From the NCBI GenBank assembly GCA_963702175.1, contig OY969721.1:744001-808000 (forward strand): a stretch of DNA of 64,000 nt, in the 5' to 3' direction. The notes under the pieces are model-generated. The model had not been told where the DNA came from, made no database searches, and worked only from the letters and a program-made list of their open reading frames with translations. This document shows positions 54,763 to 63,490 of the stretch, in pieces (positions within the stretch are counted from its first letter, which is position 1; the number at the start of each line of letters is the position of its first letter). Source of the DNA: VRUE01 sp963702175 (GTDB lineage: Bacteria; Actinomycetota; Thermoleophilia; Solirubrobacterales; 70-9). Both the position numbers and the translations under genes were made by a program.

Positions 54763-57041
54763 CGGTCACCCCTCCCCCCTCGCTTGCCGCGGCTTTTCTT
54801 CTGCCCCCTCCGCTTGCCCTTGGCCCGCTTCCGCTTCTTCTTGCGTTCCTTGACGATGCGCGGCGGCGGGTTGCCGGCGTTCCTCTGCAGCGTCCCCGGC
54901 GTCGGGTCATCGGGGGGCAAGGGCAGGCTCTGACAGGCGTCCCCCACGCAGGGGATCGGTTTCGGCGCCTCGGCGAAGCCGCCCCCCACCCTGGCGTCGT
55001 AGAGGTCGATCGAGCCGGGGTCGGCAGCTACGAGGGAGCCGTCGGTAGTGAAGTAGACGTCGCCGCCGCCAGCGGAGGCATCGATGAAGCGCGCCCCCTC
55101 GAGGCTGCGGCCGCTGGAGATCAGGCTGACGCAGCCCGGGGCCCGATCGCAATCCCCGGTGCCCGCCGCCTCCCACTGGTAGACGTCCGGCTGCGAGTTG
55201 GTGTTCTGCACGACCAGCTCGTCGAAGGAGTCGAAGAAGAGGCGGGTGCCGGCGGCGGTGAGGGCGCGTGGCTTGTATGCCTGGGTGGAGCCATTGACAA
55301 GGGCTCCCGGGATCGAGGAAGGTCCCTGCGGGCGTTCGCCGGTCGGGTTGCAGGAGGCGCAGACGAGCTGCGGAGCGCCGCTGCCCGGCAGCGGGCCGTA
55401 GAGGTAGACCTCGGTCTCCCCGGCGTTGTCGAACGGCGTCAGCTCCGCGGTAGAGAGGAAGGCAAGGTGCTCCCCGTCGGGGCTGACTCGGGCAGTGCCG
55501 GTCGCCGGGGGGTGGTTGGTCGGAGCCGAGGCGGTGGCGCCGGAGGCGACCGTCGCTGTCGTGCCACTGTGCCATTGCTTCAGCGCAGCGCTGTCCTGGT
55601 AGTAGACGTGAGAGCCGTCGGCGGAGGCACCAAGGACGCCTGTCACCCCGCCTCCTGGCGTCAAGTCGGCCGTCGCTTTGCTGGCCGCGAGGAAACGGTG
55701 GAGGTGCCCTTCCTTGGTGAAGAAGGCGACGGAGCCGTCGGTCGAGGCGGTCTCGAAGGCGCCCCCTCCGCTGACGTCTTCGTCGACCTGAATCGTCTGC
55801 GATCCCTGACGCAGGAAGAGATTGCCGCCCAGCGCCCAGTAGACCCGCGCGCCGTCGCCGGCGACAGCGCCGATCGGGGCGGCGATCTGCGCCCCCGGGG
55901 TGCCGGTCGCATTCCCCGGCAGGAGGTTGAGCAGCGCCAGGCCCGAGCCAGTGCGGAGATAGAGGTTCTGCTCGGCCGGATCGCATTCCCCGGGTCCGGC
56001 GAGGAGCTCGGTCGCAGCGGCGGTCAGCGCCGCGCAGCTCGAGAGCACGATGGCGGAGAGGTCGAGGGAGGCAGCGGCGAAGGAGACCTCGAAGCTCTCG
56101 GGCTCGACGGTGGTATGAGCGAGGTCGGCGGCAGTCAACAGCGAGGCGAACGTCCCCATCGCGCTCTCCCTCAGGTAGTAGGCCATGTAGCCGGGGGGGG
56201 CGCCGGTCCCGGGCAGCACGGGGTTTGGGGCCGGGCAGCCTGTGAGGCCGCCACGACAAGCGAGCCCGCCGAAGAGCAGGCCGCGAGCGAGGTCGGCGGA
56301 GAAGAGCCGGTACGGGGTGCCATCCGGTTCATCGCCGTAGGCAGCTGACTCGAGCGGGGCGGAGACGTTCTCCGTGACCCAGCCCGCGGCCGTGCGGCGC
56401 GAGACGTACTGCGAGGCCGGCGGGGCGCCGGCGGCACCGCCGAAGGCAGTGGCCGAGCCGTAGGTGACGGCGGACCCACCTGTTGCCCCCTGGAAGTCGC
56501 CACCGCCGAAGAGCGTTTCCGGAGCGGCGATGGCGCCACCGTTCTTGTCGACCGGCGAGACCATCTCCCATGCCCGGTCGTCAGGAAGCTCGAAGACGAG
56601 CGAGGTCTGCTGAGTGGTGAGAAGGTGCTCGGGACCTGTGACGGAGCCGGCCGAGTTAGTGGCCACCGGGCGATAGCGGTAGACGGTGTCTGGAGCGAGG
56701 CCGCCGATGTGCTGTACGACCGCTAGGAAGGTCGTGCCGGAGCCGACTCCCGCTTCTTTGACCGCCGGCGCTTTGGCGGCACCGAAGAAGCCTTCGCGCG
56801 GAGGCACCGCTTTCAGGTTGGCCTGGTAGGCGGCCTCCGCGATGTACTCGAAGCGATAGGTGGTGCTGAAGCCGTTGGCGTTGATTTCCGCGCGCAGGTT
56901 GGCCCCGGTAGCCGTGACATCAGTCACCCACGATGCGGCGATCTGCGGTGGTCCCGCCGCGGGGGCGGTACTCGCGCTCGCGAGCAGGGCGACGCCCGCC
57001 GCCAGGACCGTCAGCGCTCGCCTGCCCCAGTACCTCCTCAC
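54759..57041 (-). CDS. Large secreted FN3-like / TolB-like propeller protein
   Basis: 760 residues. Signal peptide MRRYWGRRALTVLAAGVALLASASTAPA; one FN3-like domain about 33-140 (ATGANLRAEINANGFSTTYRFEYI, APDTVYRYRPVATNSAG); then WD40/TolB-like blades (RAWEMVSPVDKNGG, DGSHVYYQDSA, DGEHLAFLSTAELTPFDN). Conserved end block LYDARVGGGF, CVGDACQSLPLPPDDPTP and a strongly basic tail rich in KKRKRAKGKRR. Equivalent to residues of about 510-1279 of the operon 1 protein. First gene of operon 2; promoter-like box at 57079-57102. Confidence 0.86.
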   Translation of the reverse strand: MRRYWGRRALTVLAAGVALLASASTAPAAGPPQIAASWVTDVTATGANLRAEINANGFSTTYRFEYIAEAAYQANLKAVPPREGFFGAAKAPAVKEAGVGSGTTFLAVVQHIGGLAPDTVYRYRPVATNSAGSVTGPEHLLTTQQTSLVFELPDDRAWEMVSPVDKNGGAIAAPETLFGGGDFQGATGGSAVTYGSATAFGGAAGAPPASQYVSRRTAAGWVTENVSAPLESAAYGDEPDGTPYRLFSADLARGLLFGGLACRGGLTGCPAPNPVLPGTGAPPGYMAYYLRESAMGTFASLLTAADLAHTTVEPESFEVSFAAASLDLSAIVLSSCAALTAAATELLAGPGECDPAEQNLYLRTGSGLALLNLLPGNATGTPGAQIAAPIGAVAGDGARVYWALGGNLFLRQGSQTIQVDEDVSGGGAFETASTDGSVAFFTKEGHLHRFLAASKATADLTPGGGVTGVLGASADGSHVYYQDSAALKQWHSGTTATVASGATASAPTNHPPATGTARVSPDGEHLAFLSTAELTPFDNAGETEVYLYGPLPGSGAPQLVCASCNPTGERPQGPSSIPGALVNGSTQAYKPRALTAAGTRLFFDSFDELVVQNTNSQPDVYQWEAAGTGDCDRAPGCVSLISSGRSLEGARFIDASAGGGDVYFTTDGSLVAADPGSIDLYDARVGGGFAEAPKPIPCVGDACQSLPLPPDDPTPGTLQRNAGNPPPRIVKERKKKRKRAKGKRRGQKKSRGKRGGRGDR

Positions 57042-57078
57042 TCGCCCTTCCCCGCTATCGGAAACCCCACGTATCCGC

Positions 57079-57102
57079 TATGCGTCCAGTTTAGTTCCTA
57101 AA
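57079..57102 (-). promoter_or_regulatory. Operon 2 promoter box shared with the TetR promoter
   Basis: TATGCGTCCAGTTTAGTTC plus CTAAA, 20/24 identical to 50730-50753. On the minus strand it contains TAAACT (57088-57093), at the same place as TACACT of the TetR promoter; a weak TCGGTC lies 18 bp upstream. Confidence 0.6.
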
Positions 57103-57148
57103 CAGCGTATGGACCGAACGTTGCGGGCCCCACCTGGCGCCCCAACGA

Positions 57149-57175
57149 GAAGGGCCGGCACGGGGCCGGCCCTTC
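57149..57175. terminator. Terminator downstream of htpX
   Basis: Perfect 11-bp arms GAAGGGCCGGC / GCCGGCCCTTC, 5-nt loop, 20 nt past the htpX stop on the minus strand; separates htpX from operon 2. Confidence 0.8.
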
Positions 57176-57195
57176 AGATGACTTGTCGGGTTGGA

Positions 57196-58056
57196 TCAGC
57201 CGAGGCTGGGGCGCATCTGGCGCAGCCTCTTGACCCGCTCCTCGATCGGGGGGTGGGTCGAGAAGAGGCTGGCGATCCCTCTGCCTGAGAACGGCTTGAC
57301 GATGTAGAGCGGCTCTGACGCTTGGTTGACCTGCATCGGGATCGCCTGGGCCCCCTGCTCAAGGCGCAGCAGGGCGCTTGCCAGAGACTCCGGGTTGCCG
57401 CAGATCTGGGCGCCGCCGGCGTCGGCCGCGTACTCGCGCTGGCGCGAGATCGAGAGCTGGATGATCGACGCCGCGATCGGCGCCAGCAGGACGAGGGCAA
57501 GCGAGGCGACGAGGCTGAGCGGCGACTCGTCCTCGCCCCCGAACCACATCAGCATGTAGGCGATGTAGGTGATTGCGCCACCGATCGCCGCGGCAACCGA
57601 CTGGATCAGGATGTCGCGGTGTTTGATGTGCGCGAGCTCGTGCGCGAGCACACCGCGCAACTCGTCCTCGGAGAGCAGTTTGGTGATCCCGCGAGTGACC
57701 GCCACGGCGGCGTTCTTCGGGTTGCGGCCGGTGGCGAAGGCGTTGGGCTGATCCTGGGGGATCATGTAAAGGCGCGGCATCGGCAGGCCAGCCCGCGTCG
57801 TCAGTTCCCTCACGATCTGATAGAGCCGCGGCGCCTCGGACTCCTCGATTGGCTCGGCGCGGCTCATCTTCAGCGCCAGCTTGTCGCTGAAGAAGTAGGA
57901 GCCGAGGTTAATCAGCAGGCCGATCGCGAGGAAGAGGGCGGCCGTGCTGGGCCCGCCGATCAGGGCGCCGATCAGGACAAGCAGGCCGGTAAGCGAGGCC
58001 AGCAGGATCGTCGTGCGCAGCGTCGCGCCGAAAGTGGACTCTCTCGTGGTCTTCAT
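57196..58056 (-). CDS. htpX: M48 membrane metalloprotease HtpX
   Basis: 286 residues. Two N-terminal membrane helices (about 15-34, 38-56), the zinc motif VLAHELAHIKHRD (His139, Glu140, His143), two further helices (about 152-172, 180-200), then the third-ligand segment SRQREYAADAGGAQICG and C-terminal FSTHPPIEERVKRLRQM. Degrades misfolded membrane proteins. Monocistronic, with a hairpin terminator at 57149-57175. Divergent from the histidine kinase, 93 bp apart. Confidence 0.96.
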   Translation of the reverse strand: MKTTRESTFGATLRTTILLASLTGLLVLIGALIGGPSTAALFLAIGLLINLGSYFFSDKLALKMSRAEPIEESEAPRLYQIVRELTTRAGLPMPRLYMIPQDQPNAFATGRNPKNAAVAVTRGITKLLSEDELRGVLAHELAHIKHRDILIQSVAAAIGGAITYIAYMLMWFGGEDESPLSLVASLALVLLAPIAASIIQLSISRQREYAADAGGAQICGNPESLASALLRLEQGAQAIPMQVNQASEPLYIVKPFSGRGIASLFSTHPPIEERVKRLRQMRPSLG

Positions 58057-58149
58057 CGCCTCTGCTCTCCTTGTCGAGTGGACTGGCTGCGTAAATCATC
58101 CCGCTAGCAGGCGAAACTGACCATAGGGGGCAACCCCTATTCTCGCCCT

Positions 58150-59010
58150 GTGACGACCCTAGTCATCGCCGTGCTCTCCGTCGCCGTGATCGGCCTGCTC
58201 GTCAACCTGATCGCGCTGCGCCGGCGCTTCGCGCCGCTGGAGAGGCTGATCGAGGACATGGAGAAGGTCGACCTGAGCAGTCCAGGCCAGGTCCTCCCCG
58301 CCTCGATCGACGGCGTCGGCGAGTCGGAGGAGGTCGAGCGGCTCGAGCTCGCCTTTCTGCGGATGATGCGACGGCTCGAAGCGGAGCGCCGACGCGCCGG
58401 CAGTGCGGCGCTGCGGGCGCAAGAGGAGGAGCGAGCGCGCGTCGCGCGCGACCTCCACGACGAGGTGAACCAGTCGCTGACCGGGCTGCTGCTGCGGCTC
58501 GAGGCCGCCCGCGAGGCAGCGCCCCCCGAGCTGGAGGGGCAGCTGGCCGAGACCAAGGCGCTCGCCAACCAGGCGATGCGAGAGCTGCTCTCCCTTGCCC
58601 GCCAGCTCCGCCCCACCGCGCTCGATGACCTTGGCCTGGCGGCGGCGACTGCCGGCCAAGTCGAGCAGCTCTCCCGCGGCGATGTCGAGGCCGAGTTCGC
58701 CGCCGACGGGGACTTCTCCGACCTCGGCGGCGACGCCCAGCTGGTCGTCTACCGCGTCGCCCAGGAGGCACTCTCCAACGCGACCAGGCACAGCGGCGCC
58801 GAGCGGGTGGCGGTCGCGCTGCGGCGCCGCGGGGACGGCGGGGTCGAGCTCGAGGTCACCGATGACGGTCGCGGCTTCGCCTTCGACGAGTCCGAGAGCG
58901 GCCTCGGCATCGCTGGGATGCGTGAGCGGGCTCTGCTGGTCGGCGGCGAGCTGACGATCGAGTCGAGGCCGGAGGCGGGCACCACCGTGCGCCTCTCGGT
59001 GCCGGCATAG
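58150..59010 (+). CDS. Sensor histidine kinase (HisKA_3 / NarX-like)
   Basis: 286 residues from GTG 58150. One N-terminal membrane helix (about 3-22, LVIAVLSVAVIGLLVNLIAL), a short linker helix, then the HisKA_3 dimerisation motif ARVARDLHDEVNQSLTGLLL (phospho-His103) and a HATPase domain with QEALSNATRHSG (N box), VTDDGRGFAF (G1) and GLGIAGMRERALLVGG (G2). Almost no periplasmic domain, so it probably senses within or near the membrane. The cognate LuxR-type regulator begins at 60042, separated by an opposite-strand gene. Confidence 0.93.
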   Translation: MTTLVIAVLSVAVIGLLVNLIALRRRFAPLERLIEDMEKVDLSSPGQVLPASIDGVGESEEVERLELAFLRMMRRLEAERRRAGSAALRAQEEERARVARDLHDEVNQSLTGLLLRLEAAREAAPPELEGQLAETKALANQAMRELLSLARQLRPTALDDLGLAAATAGQVEQLSRGDVEAEFAADGDFSDLGGDAQLVVYRVAQEALSNATRHSGAERVAVALRRRGDGGVELEVTDDGRGFAFDESESGLGIAGMRERALLVGGELTIESRPEAGTTVRLSVPA

Positions 59011-59041
59011 AGCGGCGGCCTGGCCGAGTTTCCCGCCTATT

Positions 59042-59953
59042 TCACGGCTTTCTCGTCCACTCCTCGTGCAACGTCGCCGCCAGCACCTCCGCGACCACCT
59101 CCGGCTGCTCGTTCACCTCCCGTTCGGAGAGGCGCAGAACCTCGAATCCGCGCCGCTTCAGGTCGAGATCGCGACCGCGGTCGTCCTGGAAGGCCACCTT
59201 GCCCCGGTGGTAGAGGTAGCTGTCGGTTTCGACGACCACTCGTCGCTCCGGCCAGAGAAAGTCGACGAGATGCGGGCCGACCCGCACGTTGACCCGAGGA
59301 CGCGGCAGGCGATGACGCCTGCAGATCTTCAGGAAGTCCTCCTCGAGGTCGCTGCGGGTGGGGTCTGAGTCAACCTCGCCGAGCGGCAGGCCAAGCACGC
59401 CCGCTTGGCGTATCGCGCGGCGCAATTCCCAAGCCGAGAGCGTCCCAGCGCGTCGGTAGCTGAGGGCGAGACGCAGGTCGGCGACGGTCCGAGCAGGGGT
59501 CGTCACCGGAATTCCGCTGCGCAGCGTCACATCCGATGAAGCGATCGAGCGAGATCGATGTATGCGGATCCCTTGTCGCGCCGCCCTGCCGTCCATATCG
59601 GCGGCAACGACGTCCACGGGACCGTGCGGCGGCGACAGGATCCCCCAGAGGCACGCGGCGCTCCTATGGCTCACCGCCGCACGCCAGTACTCGAGCACGG
59701 AACCGCCTTCCCCGGAAGGACCGCCGCCGACGGCCAGAACTGCGGCGAACCAGCGTCCCTCTGGCGACAGCCGGCGGTGACCGACCGCGTAGACGCCCCG
59801 GTGCACTCGGTGAAGGCGCCCAGCGAGCACCCGCGCCCGCACCGCATCTCCACTCACCCCGACCCCTCGCAACTGAGCGACGGAGATCGCACCGTGCTGC
59901 CGCTCGGCGATTCGGGCGATTAGCGCATCGAGTGTGGCGACTAACCCGTCCAT
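59042..59953 (-). CDS. AbiEi-type winged-helix / DUF559 fusion protein (second copy)
   Basis: 303 residues from ATG 59953 (MDGLVATLDALIARIAERQHGAISVAQLRG). Same architecture as the 24232 protein: winged helix with LAGRLHRVHRGVYAVGHRRL, middle AAVSHRSAACLWGIL and PVTTPARTVADLRL, C-terminal DUF559 with VDFLWPERRVVVETDSYLYHRG and FQDDRGRDLDLKRRGFEVLRLSEREV. An insert around SGEGGSVLEYWRA distinguishes it. It sits on the opposite strand between a kinase and its response regulator, so it likely arrived by insertion. Its ATG is the centre of a 49-bp inverted repeat. Confidence 0.88.
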   Translation of the reverse strand: MDGLVATLDALIARIAERQHGAISVAQLRGVGVSGDAVRARVLAGRLHRVHRGVYAVGHRRLSPEGRWFAAVLAVGGGPSGEGGSVLEYWRAAVSHRSAACLWGILSPPHGPVDVVAADMDGRAARQGIRIHRSRSIASSDVTLRSGIPVTTPARTVADLRLALSYRRAGTLSAWELRRAIRQAGVLGLPLGEVDSDPTRSDLEEDFLKICRRHRLPRPRVNVRVGPHLVDFLWPERRVVVETDSYLYHRGKVAFQDDRGRDLDLKRRGFEVLRLSEREVNEQPEVVAEVLAATLHEEWTRKP

Positions 59954-59977
59954 ATCACGGGTAAGTCGCCACACTCG
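59929..59977. promoter_or_regulatory. Start-codon-centred dyad of the second AbiEi-DUF559 gene
   Basis: 21-nt arms 59929-59949 and 59957-59977 with a single mismatch; key core GTGGCGACTnACCCGT. Midpoint 59953 is the A of the minus-strand ATG. Arm sequence CGACTTACCC, 5-nt gap to ATG and mirrored TAGTCG 7 nt after ATG match the spacing at 24213-24251. Confidence 0.85.
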
Positions 59978-60041
59978 CGGAGCTCTCCCCTTGCCCGTTC
60001 GGCTATAGCGGAGCCTCACCTTGCCTGGAAGACTGAGCAGC

Positions 60042-60671
60042 ATGCGAGTGCTGATCGCCGACGACCATGGGATCGTCCGCTCTGGGATCCGGTTGCTGCT
60101 GGAGCAGCAAGGGGACATCGAGGTCGTCGGCGAGGCGGCCGACGGCGCCGAGGCGCGTGAGCTGGCGATCAAGGAGCGGCCCGACCTGGCGATCCTCGAC
60201 GTCAAGATGCCGAAGCTGACCGGCCTGCAGGCGACCCGCGAGATCAAGCAGCAGGCGCCCGAGGTCGCGGTGCTGATCCTCTCCATGCACGACGACGAGC
60301 GCTACCTGTTCGAGGCGCTGAAGGCGGGTGCCTCCGGCTATGTGCTGAAGGCGCAGGCGGATACCGACCTGCTTGCCGCGATCCGGGCGGTCGAGCGCGG
60401 CGAGCCCTTCCTCACCCCCGAGGCGCAGCGCACACTTATCAAGGACGTGCTCGAGCGCGGTTCCAGCGGCGAGGAGGAGCTGACCCCGCGTGAGGAGGAG
60501 GTGGTCAAGCTGGTTGCCGAGGCGAACACGACGAAGCAGATCGCCGAGGTCCTCCACCTCTCCGAGAAGACGGTCGAGAACCACCGCGCCAACGCGATGC
60601 GCAAGCTCGGCATGCGCGACCGGGTCGAGCTGGTCCGCTACGCGATCCGCCGCGGCCTGATCGAGCCCTGA
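60042..60671 (+). CDS. LuxR/NarL-family response regulator
   Basis: 209 residues from ATG 60042 (MRVLIADDHGIVRSGIRLLL). Receiver domain about 1-118 with acidic pocket DD (7-8), phospho-acceptor Asp53 in LAILDVKMPKLTG, Lys in GYVLKAQA. The C-terminal LuxR HTH is about 145-205: LTPREEEVVKLVAEANTTKQIAEVLHLSEKTVENHRANAMRKLGM. Natural partner of the HisKA_3 kinase at 58150. An MFS exporter follows 38 nt downstream and is a plausible target. Confidence 0.95.
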   Translation: MRVLIADDHGIVRSGIRLLLEQQGDIEVVGEAADGAEARELAIKERPDLAILDVKMPKLTGLQATREIKQQAPEVAVLILSMHDDERYLFEALKAGASGYVLKAQADTDLLAAIRAVERGEPFLTPEAQRTLIKDVLERGSSGEEELTPREEEVVKLVAEANTTKQIAEVLHLSEKTVENHRANAMRKLGMRDRVELVRYAIRRGLIEP

Positions 60672-60709
60672 GCCGGTCTACTCACTTTGCTTGACTGAGG
60701 GTCCAGTCG

Positions 60710-62170
60710 ATGCAAGCCAACGGAGAATTCAGAGAGAAGCGCTGGCTGGCCCTGGTTCTGCTCTGCTCGGCGCAGTTCGTCGTCGTCCTCGACGCCTCGA
60801 TCGTCAACGTGGCGCTGCCCTCGATTGGCAAAGCGCTCGACTTCTCCCAGGAGAACCTGCCCTGGGTGGTCAACGCCTACGTGCTCACCTTCGGCGGCTT
60901 CCTGCTGCTCGGCGGCCGCACCGCCGACCTGCTCGGCCGCCGCCGGGTGTTCATGGCGGGGCTGGCCCTGGTCGGGGTCGCCTCGCTCGCCGCCGGCTTC
61001 GCCGCCACCGAAGGGCAGCTGATCGCCGCGCGGGCCGCCCAGGGCCTCGGCGCCGCGATCATCTCCCCGGCCGCGCTCTCGATCGTCACCACCACCTTCA
61101 GCGACGGTGCCGAGCGCAACAGGGCGCTCGGGGTCTGGGGCGCGGTGGCAGGCTCCGGCGGCGCGGCTGGCGTCCTGCTCGGCGGCATCCTCACCGACGG
61201 CCTCGGCTGGGAGTGGGTGCTCTGGGTCAACGTGCCGGTCAGCATCCTCGCCTTCGTGCTGACCCCGCGGCTGATCGCCGAAAGCCGCGCTGAGCACGAG
61301 ACTCGCGCCTTCGATGTCGCCGGCGCCGTCACCGTCACCGCGGCGCTCTCGATCCTGGTCTACGCGCTGGTGGACGCGACCGACGCCGGCTGGGGATCGA
61401 GCCAGACGATCGGCCTGATTGCGCTCTCGGTGGCGCTGCTGGCGGCCTTCGTCGCGATCGAGCTGCGCTCGGCCAAGCCGCTGGTTCCGTTCTCGATCTT
61501 CCGCATCCGCACCCTGACCGGCGCCAACGTGGTCGGCCTGCTGGTCGGCGCCTCGCTCTTCTCGATGTTCTTCTTCATCTCCCTATATATGCAGCAGGTG
61601 CTCGAATACAGCGCGATCCACGCCGGCCTCTCCTACCTGCCGCTGGCCCTGGTGATCATGGCCTCGGCCGGGATCGCCTCGCAGCTGGTCACCAAGCTCG
61701 GCTACAAGCCGGTGCTCGCAGCGGGGCTGATGTTCATCGTCATTGGCCTGGCCTGGTTCAGCCAGGTCTCAGTCGGCGGCAGCTTCACCGCCGACATCCT
61801 CGGCCCCTCGCTGTTCGCCGCGGCCGGCCTTGGTTTCGCCTTCGTGACGACGACGATCGCCGCCGTCTCCGGCGTCAAGGAGAACGAGGCGGGCCTCGCC
61901 AGCGGCCTGATCAACACCTCGCAGCAGATCGGCGGCGCGCTCGGCCTCGCCGTGCTCTCGACGATCGCCATCTCACGTACAGAAGACCTGGCGCCGGCCG
62001 GCGCGCCGAGCGCCGACGCGCTGACCGAGGGCTTCCAGGCCGCGTTCCTCGGTGGCGCCGGCATCGCCCTGCTCGGCTTTGTCCTGACCCTGACCCTGAT
62101 CCGCGGCAGCGACAGCCGCGCCCATATGGAGCTCGGGAAAGAGGCGGCGAGCGAAGGCGCATCCGCATAA
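60710..62170 (+). CDS. MFS drug:H+ antiporter, DHA2 (EmrB/QacA) type
   Basis: 486 residues, about 14 membrane helices. TM1 VLLCSAQFVVVLDASIVNVALPSIG contains the DHA2 motif D1 (LDxTIVNVALP-like), followed by WVVNAYVLTFGGFLLLGGRTADLLGRRRVFMAG (motif A, GGRTADLLGRRR) and motif C-like GSGGAAGVLLGGILTDGLGWEWVLWVNVPV. Exports lipophilic compounds; substrate unknown. Lies 38 nt after the response regulator. No adjacent membrane-fusion protein. Confidence 0.92.
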   Translation: MQANGEFREKRWLALVLLCSAQFVVVLDASIVNVALPSIGKALDFSQENLPWVVNAYVLTFGGFLLLGGRTADLLGRRRVFMAGLALVGVASLAAGFAATEGQLIAARAAQGLGAAIISPAALSIVTTTFSDGAERNRALGVWGAVAGSGGAAGVLLGGILTDGLGWEWVLWVNVPVSILAFVLTPRLIAESRAEHETRAFDVAGAVTVTAALSILVYALVDATDAGWGSSQTIGLIALSVALLAAFVAIELRSAKPLVPFSIFRIRTLTGANVVGLLVGASLFSMFFFISLYMQQVLEYSAIHAGLSYLPLALVIMASAGIASQLVTKLGYKPVLAAGLMFIVIGLAWFSQVSVGGSFTADILGPSLFAAAGLGFAFVTTTIAAVSGVKENEAGLASGLINTSQQIGGALGLAVLSTIAISRTEDLAPAGAPSADALTEGFQAAFLGGAGIALLGFVLTLTLIRGSDSRAHMELGKEAASEGASA

Positions 62171-62197
62171 CCGACCGCTTCAGTAGGATTTCTGCTG

Positions 62198-62677
62198 ATG
62201 CTGTTTTCGACCAAGGCCGAGTACGGAGTGCGATTGATGGTCGAGCTGGGCCGCCAGCCCGGCTCGGCGCCGATCTCGCTGAGCGCCGTCGCCGAGGCGG
62301 AGCGGCTGCCGCTTTCCTACCTCGAGCACTTGGTCGCGAAGCTGCGCAAGGCCGGACTGGTGACCTCGACCCGGGGCGCCCACGGCGGCTACCGGCTCGC
62401 CCAGCCGGCCGAGGCGATCACGATGGACGCGGTCGTCGAGGCGCTGGAAGGCCAGATCGCCCCGATGGAGTGCTTCCACGAGACCCCCGAGGGCAAAGTG
62501 CTCTGCTCGCACGAAAGCGACGGCCACCATGCCTGTTCGACGAAGCTGCTGTGGACGCGGGTGCAGGGCGGCGTCACCAAGGCCCTGGCGGGCACCACGC
62601 TGGCTGAGCTGGTGGAGTTCTCCGGCCCCGCCCCCCGTGCCGAACGGACGGCCCCGCCCGTGGGCACGGCTGCCTGA
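62198..62677 (+). CDS. Rrf2-family regulator, IscR/SufR-like
   Basis: 159 residues. Winged helix about 1-75: LFSTKAEYGVRLMVELGRQ, LPLSYLEHLVAKLRKAGLVTSTRGAHGGYRLA. Three cysteines follow (ECFHE Cys92, LCSHE Cys103, ACSTKLLW Cys113), the number and region used by Fe-S-binding Rrf2 proteins, though spaced wider than in IscR. Placed 32 nt before sufC, it should adjust Fe-S assembly to cluster status. Ends in a disordered Pro/Ala tail. Confidence 0.92.
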   Translation: MLFSTKAEYGVRLMVELGRQPGSAPISLSAVAEAERLPLSYLEHLVAKLRKAGLVTSTRGAHGGYRLAQPAEAITMDAVVEALEGQIAPMECFHETPEGKVLCSHESDGHHACSTKLLWTRVQGGVTKALAGTTLAELVEFSGPAPRAERTAPPVGTAA

Positions 62678-62709
62678 GCGACCTTTCAAAACCAGAAACG
62701 GAGTGAGAT

Positions 62710-63480
<771 letters not shown>

Positions 63481-63490
63481 CCTCGGGACG

